Source: Candidatus Zhuqueibacterota bacterium
GTDB taxonomy: Bacteria; Zhuqueibacterota; Zhuqueibacteria; Oceanimicrobiales; Oceanimicrobiaceae
Reading direction: 5' to 3'
Assembly: GCA_029261995.1 (NCBI GenBank)
Contig: JAJDAF010000059.1
Coordinates: forward strand, 1-61,194
Length of the DNA: 61,194 nucleotides
The notes beneath the pieces were generated by a model, which saw only the letters and a list, made by a program, of their open reading frames with translations, had not been told where the DNA came from and did no database searches. The translations under genes and the position numbers were made by a program. The number at the start of each line of letters is the position of its first letter. Position 1 is the stretch's first letter. This document shows, piece by piece, positions 43,952 to 52,709 of the stretch.

Positions 43952-44788
43952 TCATTTCGATAAGAGCACCGGCACCTCAGCGTGCCGGATAACATACTCA
44001 GTTGTACTGCCAAGGATTGCCTCTCTGATTCGCGATTGCCCGAACGCACCCATGATGATGAGACCGGTAGAGCGTTCGTGCGACATGCGAATGATCTCCT
44101 TTTCAGGATTGCCCGTGGAGCCAACAAAATCAACGGCAACCTCATGCGGCGCCAGGTAGCGTTTCGCCTCATTCAGAAATTTCTGCCTGAGTTTGACATT
44201 GTCGTGCACAGTAAGTACCGTAAGCTGACAGTCCAGGGCGGCGGCAAACAGGGCGGCCAACTGCAGCGCCTTGTTGGAGCGGTCGCTGCCGTCATACGCC
44301 GAAAGAATTGCAGAGACCTTTGCGTACTTCTTCTGCGTTATGAGAACGGGCTTGCTCCACTGCCGCACCACCGCGTCGAGGGTGGCGCCAACCAGATTCT
44401 TCTTCCATTTGGCAAACTCACCGCGAGCGCCAATCATCAGCATGTCAACCAGTCGGGATTTTTCGCAAATCACGTCAGCAGGCGCGCCGTGGACCTGCTC
44501 AGTGCTGAAGTCCAGTTGTTCAGCAGTCATGATTTCCGTGCACTTCTCAATGACAGCATCCGCCCTTTCCTTGAGAATCCTTTGCGACTCTTCCTTATAA
44601 ATGTTGGAAGGAATCATGGGTACGAAGCCATCCGTACCCATGGCCACTGCCCACTCAGATATTCTAACATCGACAACCGACAGCACGGTGATGTGCGCTG
44701 CAAAGGCTCTAGCCAAATCAGTGGCATGCTTGACTTGCGCATCCGTGTATTCTGAACCATCGACGGAAAGTAGAATGGATTTGAGCAT
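43952..44788 (-). CDS. Tandem universal stress protein
   Basis: 278 aa, two UspA domains. The first begins ILLSVDGSEYTDAQVKHATDLA; the second begins VSAILSAYDGSDRSNKALQLA and ends with ATP-binding GAFGQSRIREAILGSTTEYVIRHAEVPVLL (G-2x-G-9x-G-S/T type). The first domain also has GARGEFAKWKKNLVGATLDAVVRQWSKPVLI. A cytosolic stress-survival protein of unspecified mechanism. Confidence 0.92.
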   Translation of the reverse strand: MLKSILLSVDGSEYTDAQVKHATDLARAFAAHITVLSVVDVRISEWAVAMGTDGFVPMIPSNIYKEESQRILKERADAVIEKCTEIMTAEQLDFSTEQVHGAPADVICEKSRLVDMLMIGARGEFAKWKKNLVGATLDAVVRQWSKPVLITQKKYAKVSAILSAYDGSDRSNKALQLAALFAAALDCQLTVLTVHDNVKLRQKFLNEAKRYLAPHEVAVDFVGSTGNPEKEIIRMSHERSTGLIIMGAFGQSRIREAILGSTTEYVIRHAEVPVLLSK

Positions 44789-44803
44789 CGGACAACTCCT
44801 GGA

Positions 44804-45799
44804 CTATCCCCAGTCCTCAACTTTTGCGGCACGAGTCATCAAATCATGCACGGCGACACGCGGCTTCTTATTGTTGAACAAGACATTGTAAGCCTCGGTG
44901 ATGATCGGGACTTCAACATCGTGTCTTGATGCCAGCTCATAGGCAGAACGCGTGGTGCGCACCCCTTCTGCCACCATCACCATCTCTGACAGCGCTTCAT
45001 CAAGGGTTTTGCCACGGCCAATTTGTTCGCCCAGGTGGCGATTTCTGCTGTACTTGCTCATGCAGGTCACAATGAGATCTCCCATTCCCGCTAAACCGGC
45101 AAAAGTCAGGGAATCGGCGCCCAGCTTGGTGCCGAGCCTGGTGATTTCAGCCAGGGCTCTTGTAATCAGGGCGGCTTTGGTGTTGTCACCGCCGCCCACA
45201 CCGTCTATGATGCCAGCGGCCACTGCCACGATATTTTTCAATGCGGCCCCAAGCTCAACTCCCACCACGTCATGTTGAGCATAAACCCGAAAGGTTGGCC
45301 GCATGAAAGCGTCCTGGACGAATTTGGCGGTCTCGCGACTCTTGGAGGCCGCGACGACGACAGTGGGCACATCCCGACTCACTTCCTCCGCATGACTTGG
45401 CCCGGAAAGCACAGCAATTTTGTTTTCGTCGAAGCGTTCGGCGAGTATCTGGCTCACTCGCAACAAGGTGTTGTTTTCAATGCCTTTGGCGACACTGGTG
45501 ATGACGGTGTCCTGTGCAATCGCAGGCATCTTTTCCAGCACGCCACGAATGCCGTGCGACGGCACGGCCATGATCAGACCATCTTTGTCATGGACAACTT
45601 TGGCGAGGTCGGGCTCGACATTCATACTTGCAGGCAAAGCATAGTTTGCCAGGTATTTAGTATTCACCCGTTCTTCCTGTAGAATCTGCATCAACTCCGT
45701 GTCGTGATCCCACAAGTAAACGTCATGGCCGTTCATATTGAGAACGCGCGCCAGTGCAGTGCCCCAACTTCCCGAACCTAGAATGCCAAACTTCGCCAC
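44804..45799 (-). CDS. gpsA: Glycerol-3-phosphate dehydrogenase [NAD(P)+]
   Basis: 331 aa. Makes sn-glycerol 3-phosphate for phospholipids. NAD-binding GSGSWGTALARVL, SGPSHAEEV, catalytic Lys in GVELGAALKNIVAVAAGI, and GLAGMGDLIVTCMSKYSRNR. Length normal; packed between purM and the stress-protein gene with ~15-bp gaps. Confidence 0.97.
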   Translation of the reverse strand: MAKFGILGSGSWGTALARVLNMNGHDVYLWDHDTELMQILQEERVNTKYLANYALPASMNVEPDLAKVVHDKDGLIMAVPSHGIRGVLEKMPAIAQDTVITSVAKGIENNTLLRVSQILAERFDENKIAVLSGPSHAEEVSRDVPTVVVAASKSRETAKFVQDAFMRPTFRVYAQHDVVGVELGAALKNIVAVAAGIIDGVGGGDNTKAALITRALAEITRLGTKLGADSLTFAGLAGMGDLIVTCMSKYSRNRHLGEQIGRGKTLDEALSEMVMVAEGVRTTRSAYELASRHDVEVPIITEAYNVLFNNKKPRVAVHDLMTRAAKVEDWG

Positions 45800-45813
45800 G
45801 GTAGAACCTCCAG

Positions 45814-46824
45814 TTAACGGGCCTGAATCGACCCAATTACAAAGGCCTGTTCGCCAACAGAAACACAGGCCTGCAAGAAATTTTCGACGCGCTCATTCGC
45901 AACGACGAGCACCAATCCGACGCCCAGGTTGAAGACTTTGCGCATTTCTTCATCCGAGATGTTTCCCCCTTCCTGAATGAAAGAAAAAATGTCCGGCTGC
46001 GACCATCGCCCCCATTCCACACTTGTCGCCAGTGTGTCGGAGAGTAGACGCGAAGTGTTGCCGACAACTCCTCCGCCCGTGATGTGGGCAATGCCATGCA
46101 GTCCATCGAGACGCTTGACACAGCGAATGACATCCAGGTAGCACTTGTGCGGTTTCAGAAGGACTTCGCCCAGGGTCGATTGCGTCCCGGTGAGCCGGCT
46201 GGAGATTTGGTAGTCGCCGGCATTAAACAGGACTTCCCTGGCCAGTGAAAAGCCATTTGTATGCAAGCCGCTAGAGGAGATGCCGAGCAGAACATCGCCA
46301 CTCGCTATGGCCGAACCATCAATGATCTCGCCCTTTTCGACCACGCCGACGATCGAGCCGGCCACGTCGAAATTTTTAACCGCATAGACGCCGGGCATCT
46401 CCGCGGTCTCACCACCAATGAGTGCACAGCCCGCTTGCCGGCATGCGTTTGCCATGCCGGTAACAATTCCCTGAACAACGTTTAGCTCCAGCTTGTCCGC
46501 AGCAATGTAGTCGAGAAAAAACAGCGGTTCAGCACCGCAGACAGCGATGTCGTTGATGCAGTGGTTGACAAGATCGACACCGATGGTGTCGAAGACACCT
46601 GCCATTTCGGCGACCTTGACTTTGGTCCCAACACCATCAATGCTGGAGACTAGCACCGGATGTTGACACCCCAGATCCGAGATGTCAAAGAAGCCCGAAA
46701 ACAGGCCAATCCCGTTCAGCACGCGGCTGGAATGCGTTGCTGCAACACATGACTTTATCGTATCCATCGCCCGGTTGCCGAGCTCGATATCCACGCCAGC
46801 AGCTTCGTAAGAAGATTGCTTCAT
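45814..46824 (-). CDS. purM: Phosphoribosylformylglycinamidine cyclo-ligase
   Basis: About 336 aa. ATP-dependent closure of the AIR imidazole ring in purine synthesis. SYEAAGVDIELGNRAMD, VSSIDGVGTKVKVA, HCINDIAVCGAEPLFFLDYIA, GGETAEMPGVY, and HITGGGVVGNTSRLL are the PurM signatures. ATG 46824 lies 2 bases after the DUF4416 stop; an overlapping TTG two codons earlier is possible. Confidence 0.97.
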   Translation of the reverse strand: MKQSSYEAAGVDIELGNRAMDTIKSCVAATHSSRVLNGIGLFSGFFDISDLGCQHPVLVSSIDGVGTKVKVAEMAGVFDTIGVDLVNHCINDIAVCGAEPLFFLDYIAADKLELNVVQGIVTGMANACRQAGCALIGGETAEMPGVYAVKNFDVAGSIVGVVEKGEIIDGSAIASGDVLLGISSSGLHTNGFSLAREVLFNAGDYQISSRLTGTQSTLGEVLLKPHKCYLDVIRCVKRLDGLHGIAHITGGGVVGNTSRLLSDTLATSVEWGRWSQPDIFSFIQEGGNISDEEMRKVFNLGVGLVLVVANERVENFLQACVSVGEQAFVIGSIQAR

Positions 46825-46826
46825 GA

Positions 46827-47357
46827 TCAACGTTGACGTAACTGATTATGATAGGTAGCGCGCAAACGGCAAAGAAAATCCAGGGTTGTTTCGGTCAGGT
46901 AGTCCGGATATGTCCACTCGAGAGGAGTGAAACGACCAGACTCAAACCGGAGTTGAACATCGCCAAACACACCGGCGCCAATGTAAATTCTGTGCGCGAA
47001 GTTCTTTGATGAAGCGACCACGAGCTTCGAAAGTTCAAGGTATGCCGGGTCGATATTGACGACACGCCGGTTGTTGCTGGCGTTTTCTCGTTCAAGAGCC
47101 TGGGCGCTTAATTTCATATTCACAAGCGCCTCACGTGGGCCAAGTCTGGAAAACCCGACAAACTTCTTGCGAAGCCGATTGCCCATCTCCCGTTCATAGT
47201 AGCAGGTGTGATTGAAATCGAATGGTGTAGATGAAATGTCTGAATCTCCCAGTTCATCGCAAAGTGAACTCAAAACGCTTTCGGCTTTCGATTCGTCGGA
47301 GAAAGTGAGCGCCACCAGAAATTTGACCGGTTCCTGCGCCCTATTGTGGTGCTCCAC
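46827..47357 (-). CDS. DUF4416 family protein
   Basis: 176 aa. Conserved stretches NIDPAYLELSKLVVASSKNFAHRIYIG and PLEWTYPDYLTETTLDFLCRLRATY match DUF4416, a family of unknown function often found in minimal operons of diverse bacteria. It overlaps the CPBP-like gene by 17 bases and abuts purM. Confidence 0.85.
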   Translation of the reverse strand: MEHHNRAQEPVKFLVALTFSDESKAESVLSSLCDELGDSDISSTPFDFNHTCYYEREMGNRLRKKFVGFSRLGPREALVNMKLSAQALERENASNNRRVVNIDPAYLELSKLVVASSKNFAHRIYIGAGVFGDVQLRFESGRFTPLEWTYPDYLTETTLDFLCRLRATYHNQLRQR

Positions 47358-48105
47358 TGAGCTTCGCCAAAATGATCAGTTCCATAAAGACAACGCCTGA
47401 AACGATAAAATTTACGAACATCGACAAATAGATGCTATCACTTTTTTGCGTTAGCCATCCCAACGTTACCCCGAGCAGGGCTCCCAGGCCAGCTCCGCCA
47501 ACTCCGTTAATGACTGGCAAGCGATAGTACATCAAGCCATAAAAGACTCCCATCAAGGAAACTCCCAGCGCCCCACCTAGCGCGTGCACCGCACGCTGCA
47601 TCAGGTAACTTCTAAAAATCGCCTCATGAGTGATAGCCATGTAAACTGCAAAGCCCAGGGCCACCACCAACACAGCGTCAAGTGGCCAAGCGACAGGCGC
47701 GGGATTTGCAATCTGTTCAAAGTTGTAAAAAATCCAGAGCCCGATCGCGGCGCTGAGGCCGGCAGCGATGGCCACAGCAAGCTTGAAATACCTGGCAGTA
47801 GAACCGAAGGAGAAATATAGAGCGCCCCACTCGGGACCCTCCATGAAAACCATAACGCTCAGGCCGGACAAGATCAGGATGAGCGAGTAAGGATAACCGA
47901 TGCCAAGTTCATTCAAAAAAAGATGTAAACTCAGAAAAAGGAACAGCATCTCAGCGAGCTTTCCTGAAGGCCTGGCGCCGGCGTTGAGGCGGGCTGCCAG
48001 CGCGGCAAGAACAAGCAGACCGAGGGCCCAGAGCTGCAATCCGAAAACAAAATAGCCAAGGCCGGTCATGAGCACAAGGGCAGTCGTTATGATTTTATTC
48101 AGCAA
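47341..48105 (-). CDS. CPBP-like (CAAX protease/bacteriocin-processing) membrane protein, degenerate active site
   Basis: 254 aa, about 7-8 membrane helices. The order of the C-terminal helices resembles CPBP intramembrane proteases, but the EExxxR motif appears as THEAIFRSY (one Glu), the expected FxxxH helix reads FYGLMYYRLP without His, and the third motif keeps an Asn (MFVNF). If homologous, it is probably not catalytic. First gene of the minus-strand run. Confidence 0.6.
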   Translation of the reverse strand: MLNKIITTALVLMTGLGYFVFGLQLWALGLLVLAALAARLNAGARPSGKLAEMLFLFLSLHLFLNELGIGYPYSLILILSGLSVMVFMEGPEWGALYFSFGSTARYFKLAVAIAAGLSAAIGLWIFYNFEQIANPAPVAWPLDAVLVVALGFAVYMAITHEAIFRSYLMQRAVHALGGALGVSLMGVFYGLMYYRLPVINGVGGAGLGALLGVTLGWLTQKSDSIYLSMFVNFIVSGVVFMELIILAKLSGAPQ

Positions 48106-48167
48106 GGTTGCATCTCTCTAATCTTAGTGGATTAAAACGCGATTCGCGCAGAGGGGGGCGAAAAAAG

Positions 48168-48251
48168 TGCCGGGGGAGGGACTCGAACCCTCACGGACCG
48201 AAGCCCACTGGATTTTGAGTCCAGCGCGTCTGCCAATTTCACCACCCCGGC
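48168..48251 (-). tRNA. tRNA-Leu (anticodon CAA)
   Basis: 84 nt. Acceptor GCCGGGG paired with CCCCGGC, discriminator A, D arm GGTGAAATTGGCAGAC, anticodon stem CTGGA/TCCAG with loop CTCAAAA, a class II variable arm (TGGGCTTCGGTCCGT) and T loop TTCGAGT. CCA is not encoded. Confidence 0.95.
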
Positions 48252-48282
48252 AGGAAATCGAATTTGAAGGTGTCCGGCGTCG

Positions 48283-48368
48283 TGCCGAGGGCCGGGCTCG
48301 AACCGGCACGGAGAAAAATCCCCGAGGGATTTTAAGTCCCTTGCGTCTACCAATTCCGCCACCCCGGC
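48283..48368 (-). tRNA. tRNA-Leu (anticodon TAA)
   Basis: 86 nt. Acceptor GCCGGGG/CCTCGGC (one G-U pair), discriminator A, anticodon stem AGGGA/TCCCT with loop CTTAAAA, long variable arm and T loop TTCGAGC. 31 bases from the other tRNA-Leu; CCA is not encoded. Confidence 0.95.
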
Positions 48369-48390
48369 AAGTACTTGTTTATCTTACACC

Positions 48391-48597
48391 TTATTTAGTG
48401 TCCCTGAACACAGGATTCTTCGTCTTTTTCAGAATCTGATAACGCCCTTTAAGAAGGTCTTGCAGTAGTCTACTCTCGACCCTTTTCGCCTTAGTGAAAG
48501 TGGTCGGTACGGTCTTTTGCATTCTATGCCCGTTGTATTCCACTCTGACGTCGAATACGGTTTCCCCGTCCTGTCTTGTCCTTTTCCGAATCGGTAT
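48391..48597 (-). pseudogene. Integrase N-terminal fragment (Arm DNA-binding domain)
   Basis: Reads PIRKRTRQDGETVFDVRVEY, then NGHRMQKTVPTTFTKAKRVE, then SRLLQDLLKG, like the N-terminus of phage-type tyrosine integrases. The codon where the ATG is expected is ATA (48595-48597). The protein ends ~68 residues in, without core-binding or catalytic domains. It lies 22 bases upstream of tRNA-Leu(TAA), the classic position for an integrase beside its attachment tRNA. Confidence 0.7.
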
Positions 48598-48628
48598 GGC
48601 AGCTAATATAATAATAACTTTGAAAATA

Positions 48629-48736
48629 TCAAGGCTTTTTGGTTTGCTCGATAAATTGATCAAGATCCAAAATGTCATACAGGCGTTTGCGGGTTTCGGG
48701 CAGCCTGGTAAAACGGATTTTGCCGTCGTGTAGCAA
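48629..48736 (-). pseudogene. C-terminal fragment, possibly a STAS/anti-sigma antagonist
   Basis: About 36 residues (LLHDGKIRFTRLPETRKRLYDILDLDQFIE...) with the feel of the last helix of a STAS-domain anti-sigma-factor antagonist. No start codon or remaining domain upstream (in-frame stop just before). Low certainty. Confidence 0.35.
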
Positions 48737-48759
48737 ATACTATTCCGGAGCATCGACGG

Positions 48760-49110
48760 TCAAGAATCCCGTAGCGCCGCTTTGAAACCATCGACGAGCC
48801 GTTGCAGAGGCATTCTGTTCAGCGATGGATTTATGGTCACGAAGAAGCTTTCGCCACACGCTGGACGCAGCAATATGTCGCGTTGCTCCAGGGCTCTCTG
48901 AAATTTGGCCAAATCCACGCCACGGACAACCAGGCGCAGCAGATGAGTACCGCCCTCAAACATTTCAAACTTGACCCGGTCGTCCTCCTCGAGTATTTTG
49001 ATCAACTCGTTCGCCTTTGCGCTTGCAGCCTGATAGTCGGCGATATAGGAATCGGCAAAATGCAGCGCCACTGCCGCGAACGGCTATGCAAATGGCAGTC
49101 CGCCACCGCC
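48760..49110 (-). pseudogene. Threonine-aldolase-like C-terminal fragment with nonsense codon
   Basis: The frame reads HGGGGLPFA-stop-PFAAVALHFADSYIADYQAA and continues through EGGTHLLRLVVRGVDLAKFQ to PSLNRMPLQRLVDGFKAAL. This is like the C-terminal third of threonine aldolase/beta-eliminating lyase family proteins. The stop TAG (49084-49086) probably replaces a Trp TGG. The PLP domain is missing, so this is a remnant. Confidence 0.6.
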
Positions 49111-49143
49111 GTGTTCAGCTGTCATGCTGAGATACGCCCAAAC

Positions 49144-49175
49144 GAAAAAAGGTGCCGAAAATCGGCACCTTTGAG
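49144..49175 (-). terminator. Rho-independent terminator downstream of the tRNA-like sequence
   Basis: On the minus strand AAAGGTGCCGA-TTT-TCGGCACCTTT followed by T's: an 11-bp stem. It lies about 40 bases after the tRNA-like element at 49214-49277. Confidence 0.85.
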
Positions 49176-49213
49176 ACCCGCCACAGAGCATTGTAAGTGT
49201 GAGACCTACCTGG

Positions 49214-49277
49214 TGGCCAGGCCCAGATTCGAACTGGGGACACACGGTTTTCAGACAACCCATCCGCTTGGCTGGCC
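49214..49277 (-). tRNA. Degenerate tRNA-like sequence with encoded CCA
   Basis: Has a good T arm (CCCAG-TTCGAAT-CTGGG), acceptor strands GGCCAGC/CCTGGCC (last pair mismatched), discriminator A and an encoded CCA (49211-49213). The body is only 64 nt: the D arm is truncated and the anticodon stem is just 4 bp (GGTT/AACC) around loop GTCTGAA, which would give anticodon CTG (Gln). Probably a decayed tRNA-Gln or a pseudo-tRNA rather than a working one. Confidence 0.5.
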
Positions 49278-49556
49278 GGGGGAACCTGAACAACAACATC
49301 TTAAAATATATTGATTTATACAGCTATCTTTGTTCTATTCTGAGGCTGTTTAAACAAATCCCAGTCGAAACGGCTCAACAATGGCCGAGTTACTTCTTCT
49401 GGAACAGAAAAACGGAGAGAGGTCTGTGATTGTGCCACAACATCGCCCAGACATTTCCCATCTTAGTCTCACGCCATTCACCGTGGATAACATTAATGCT
49501 ACATAAATTGTCCGCGGTCAAGTGGCTACCGACCTGCCGCAAGCATGCCGCTCTCA

Positions 49557-50270
49557 TCAACATCGACCACCGATTCGAGATATGCTCATCCCAGTTACTA
49601 CGGTATTTGCATGCACGACATAGCGACCTCGCCAAACCCTATCATATATTGAAACGCAATCCGGGCCGTCCAGAACCTTCACTTCGAAAGCTTTGAAATC
49701 GGAGTGAAAGATGACCTCTACATCTTGAAAATCAAACCACTGCTTTGTCAACATGTACTGACACTTGTAGAAGCACTCCTTCGCGCTGAATAGCAGTGCT
49801 CCATACACGGTTTGCTCTTCCTGCGAGAATGCATACAGTCGCCTGAACTCCCTCGAAGTGCAAATCAGCTTATGCAATGACGGCTGGACTTGCCGAATGT
49901 CTTCAATATCTATCCCGAGACTCAACAGCCCGCCCCTGTGAGCTACTGCGGCGGCGCAACAGTCATCTGTATGGCTGATGGTGCCAATGATGCCCTCCGG
50001 CCAGATAGGTGTACGATCTGAATCCACCAAGAGGGGAAAATGGGCAACTCCGAGCTGCTGGAGTGCCTTGCGCGCACAAATACGGCCGGCCAGAAACTCT
50101 CTTTTTCGTTTCGGAACCGCGCGAGCAACATGCCGCGCTTCCTGAGGAAACAACGTACCACGAACCTTCTTTGGATTTACGGCACACGTCTTGACCCCAG
50201 GCGGAAAAAGACTTTCTATTACATCAAGAGGGTTTCGCTGCTCCAGAGAGAAAGATGGTCGTTTGAACAT
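49557..50270 (-). CDS. 4'-phosphopantetheinyl transferase (EntD/Sfp-type)
   Basis: 237 aa. Activates carrier proteins by attaching phosphopantetheine from CoA to the PCP serine. RKREFLAGRICARKAL, ISHTDDCCAAAV, the Mg-binding LGIDIEDI, and FSAKECFYKCQY are the EntD-type signatures. It is the last gene of the minus-strand NRPS locus and presumably primes the PCP domain of the synthetase at 57208-61194. Separated from lysC by 195 bp. Confidence 0.93.
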   Translation of the reverse strand: MFKRPSFSLEQRNPLDVIESLFPPGVKTCAVNPKKVRGTLFPQEARHVARAVPKRKREFLAGRICARKALQQLGVAHFPLLVDSDRTPIWPEGIIGTISHTDDCCAAAVAHRGGLLSLGIDIEDIRQVQPSLHKLICTSREFRRLYAFSQEEQTVYGALLFSAKECFYKCQYMLTKQWFDFQDVEVIFHSDFKAFEVKVLDGPDCVSIYDRVWRGRYVVHANTVVTGMSISRIGGRC

Positions 50271-50465
50271 GTGGTCACCGCGCTGAAGAAAGCAAGGTGG
50301 AATCGCTTGCCTTCCAATGTGAAGCTATCCACACATGGCATACGCGAAAAGACAGAATCGTAAGGAATGATCCCATTGGTAGCTTTTCTGTTGATTTGGC
50401 TATCTGCTTGCGATTGTATGCTCACCAACAGTCACTTGGTCATAGCAAAAGTGCAGCACGGCCAC

Positions 50466-51719
50466 TTAAGATGCGCAACTTGCCACGGATTCCGGGTTGG
50501 AAGGGGCAGGATTATGGCTTTCGGGGCCATGCAGTTTACGCGATATCAAAACATCGTGCAATGATTGGACTGCCGGTATGACCGACTCCTCTGGCAGACA
50601 AAAGGATAAGCGCATCTGAGAAAAGGAACAGCTAATCGGCAGGACTCCTAGGCGGCTAAACACCTCAAATGTCTCTGAGATAATATTTGAACCTGTGCCG
50701 ACTCCCGCCCCGACTATCGAGACCAAACCTACAGAGTCATCTACCTCGCAGTCAACTCTCGGCCATGACGCGGACAAGCGGTTGATTAGCGATGATGTCG
50801 TTCGGATGCCATCATCAGCCAACAATAGTGAGCAAATATGAGTGCTGCTATCGACCGTCTTAACGTCGATGGCCTCGCGCAGCAACCTCTCAACGATTTG
50901 ATATCGATCTTCATCGGAGCAATTGCGCAGCCGCAATAACCCAACTTTATTGCTGCCAACAATCGCTGCAACACGATGGTTGTCCAAGCACTCACTCGTC
51001 ACGATCGTTCCAATATGCCCGTTTCGGCTAGATCCAAGGTGGATGCGAATGTTGTGGCGCTTGGCAAATTCCACTGCCGTTGCTTTAAGTATCTGACTAC
51101 CGGAGTCAGCCATCTCCAACATCTCGTCATGGCTTAACTCCGGCAATAAAACAGCTGATTCAATTTGCTTGGGATTCGCGGAATAAACACCATCAACATC
51201 GGATACGATTTCGCATCTTTCGGCTTGTAGGGCGGCAGCCAGAGCGACTGCAGTCGTATCAGAGCCGCCTCGACCTAGCGTGGTAATCTCCTTTTCCGTG
51301 CTGACGCCCTGGTAACCCGCAACCACGACAATCTTGCCTTTGTTTAATTCGGCACAAAGTCTCTCGGTTCTTATTTCCAGAATGCGGGCTTGCGAGTGAT
51401 CCGTGTTTGTAATAATCCCAACCTGAGAACCGGTCAAAGATACAGCAGGATGTCCTTGCTCGACAATAGCCATGGCCAAAAGCGCGATAGATATTCGCTC
51501 GCCGACCGACAGCAACATGTCAAGCTCACGCCTGGAGGGACTCAAGCTGATCTCCTGTGAGAGGCCCACCAGGTGATCCGTTGTGTTGCCCAGCGCCGAT
51601 AACACCACTACCACATGATAACCCTGCTTTTTCGTTTCGATCACCTTGCTGGCAACATGGTTGATCTGCTCTGGTGTGGCCACAGAGCTACCACCATATT
51701 TTTGGACGATGGTTTTCAT
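50466..51719 (-). CDS. lysC: Aspartate kinase
   Basis: About 417 aa. N-terminal [28 protein letters not shown] and [14 protein letters not shown] of the kinase domain, then two ACT domains ([22 protein letters not shown]). Phosphorylates aspartate, entry to Lys/Thr/Met or diaminobutyrate-type precursors. The ATG at 51719 follows GGAGA; 20 extra upstream residues are unlikely. Its place inside an NRPS locus may mean a role in precursor supply, or it may be an ordinary housekeeping copy. Confidence 0.93.
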   Translation of the reverse strand: MKTIVQKYGGSSVATPEQINHVASKVIETKKQGYHVVVVLSALGNTTDHLVGLSQEISLSPSRRELDMLLSVGERISIALLAMAIVEQGHPAVSLTGSQVGIITNTDHSQARILEIRTERLCAELNKGKIVVVAGYQGVSTEKEITTLGRGGSDTTAVALAAALQAERCEIVSDVDGVYSANPKQIESAVLLPELSHDEMLEMADSGSQILKATAVEFAKRHNIRIHLGSSRNGHIGTIVTSECLDNHRVAAIVGSNKVGLLRLRNCSDEDRYQIVERLLREAIDVKTVDSSTHICSLLLADDGIRTTSSLINRLSASWPRVDCEVDDSVGLVSIVGAGVGTGSNIISETFEVFSRLGVLPISCSFSQMRLSFCLPEESVIPAVQSLHDVLISRKLHGPESHNPAPSNPESVASCAS

Positions 51720-51832
51720 CATTGTTCTCCAGACGTTCAGCACCCCGCTAGGCGACAGGACATCACGATTCACCGTCACAGAACCACAACTGGAGTCGCA
51801 TAGCCTTCCGGGCTAGAAATGATTCAGTCACA

Positions 51833-51931
51833 CTAGTGGTTCTTCAGTTTTCAATTTGTGGATAGAGCTTTTTCAGTTTAATCCGACAAATAGAATTCTT
51901 AGTCTCAAATTCAAACTTGAAGAACCACTAG
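51833..51931. repeat. 99-bp palindromic element (MITE-like)
   Basis: CTAGTGGTTCTTCA (51833-51846) and TGAAGAACCACTAG (51918-51931) are perfect 14-bp terminal inverted repeats. Similarity continues inward for about 14 more bases with few mismatches (GTTTTCAATTTGTG versus GTTTGAATTTGAG). No coding capacity. It lies in the 257-bp gap between lysC and the 114-aa gene. It resembles a small non-autonomous transposable element; a large RNA hairpin upstream of lysC is the alternative. Confidence 0.6.
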
Positions 51932-51976
51932 CACGACATGTAGAAATTGTCGCAAAGAAGCGGGAGCCGGCCGCCA

Positions 51977-52321
51977 CTATTTTCGCTGGATCACACGAAA
52001 GTACTCGTCTTCGTCAACGGGTTCAAGATAGCCGGTACCTTCGCACGTCGCGAGGTCAACATCAGCTCTGCAGCGAACCTTTTCGTAGTTCAAGGTCAGA
52101 AAACCGACAAGATGTGCCAAGCCGGAACCGGCCTCAAAGTCAGCTTCCGAGATGTTTGTATCTCGCTTATCAATCTGCAGACCAAGTTCAGTGCCGGTGT
52201 TTTTGAAAGTGACGTGCACATAATCACGGTCAAGGCTTTCCTTTAGAGCCTTGGCGGTCTTCTCCGGTCTGGTCGTTTCGACGGTTTGGGCTGTTGTCAA
52301 TCGCTCTACGAGATCGTTCAT
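51977..52321 (-). CDS. Small soluble protein in the NRPS locus, unknown
   Basis: 114 aa, not recognised. Mixed alpha/beta with an N-terminal helix (NDLVERLTTAQTVETTRPEKTAKALKESL), then beta-like stretches (YVHVTFKNTGTELGLQIDKRD, HLVGFLTLNYEKVRCRADVDL) and an acidic end (GYLEPVDEDEY). A GAGGT ribosome site lies 5 bases from the ATG. Same strand and spacing (~60-340 bp) as the other small genes, so probably expressed with them. Confidence 0.55.
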   Translation of the reverse strand: MNDLVERLTTAQTVETTRPEKTAKALKESLDRDYVHVTFKNTGTELGLQIDKRDTNISEADFEAGSGLAHLVGFLTLNYEKVRCRADVDLATCEGTGYLEPVDEDEYFRVIQRK

Positions 52322-52380
52322 AGTAAACCTCGGTCAATTCGTTTAGAGTAGGGACTAATGGATTGAATCCATTGTACATG

Positions 52381-52662
52381 CTATAATTCAAAATCTTTGT
52401 TAAATTCAACACGCCAAGCCAACTTCGAGAGCTTTTGCTCTTCGTTTTCCCTATAGGTGAGCCTGGGATGCGAGTTCAATTCGGTCCAGATTTCGTCAAG
52501 TTTTTCATCATCTGACGGTGTCAAGAAGAAGACCGCCGCCGTCAGGCGAGTCAGCAGATTTTCATAAGGAAGCACCCAGTCACTAACCAAGCCTCTTTCT
52601 TTGAGTTGGTCGAGATGGCCCTTGACTGCCTTGATTTCAGGAACATTTCCTACTTGTGCCAT
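52381..52662 (-). CDS. Small soluble protein in the NRPS locus, unknown
   Basis: About 93 aa, not recognised. Helical (VPEIKAVKGHLDQLKERGL, PYENLLTRLTAAVFFLTP, DEKLDEIWTEL) with a charged C-terminus. The ATG at 52662 has GGAGG 8 bases away; the upstream TTG in the same frame overlaps this ribosome site. 47 bp from the GIY-YIG-like gene. Confidence 0.55.
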   Translation of the reverse strand: MAQVGNVPEIKAVKGHLDQLKERGLVSDWVLPYENLLTRLTAAVFFLTPSDDEKLDEIWTELNSHPRLTYRENEEQKLSKLAWRVEFNKDFEL

Positions 52663-52709
52663 TTTCTGATCCTCCAATTGTTGTGTGTACTCATAGAATT
52701 ATGAAGCGA

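Noticed and set aside
49381-49506. 41-codon plus-strand frame (MAELLLLEQKNGERS...) near the NRPS locus
   Set aside because: No ribosome site and no homology that I recognise; cannot be separated from chance.
50367-50564. 65-codon plus-strand frame with lipobox-like start
   Set aside because: Overlaps the end of lysC antisense, and the downstream part does not look like a lipoprotein.
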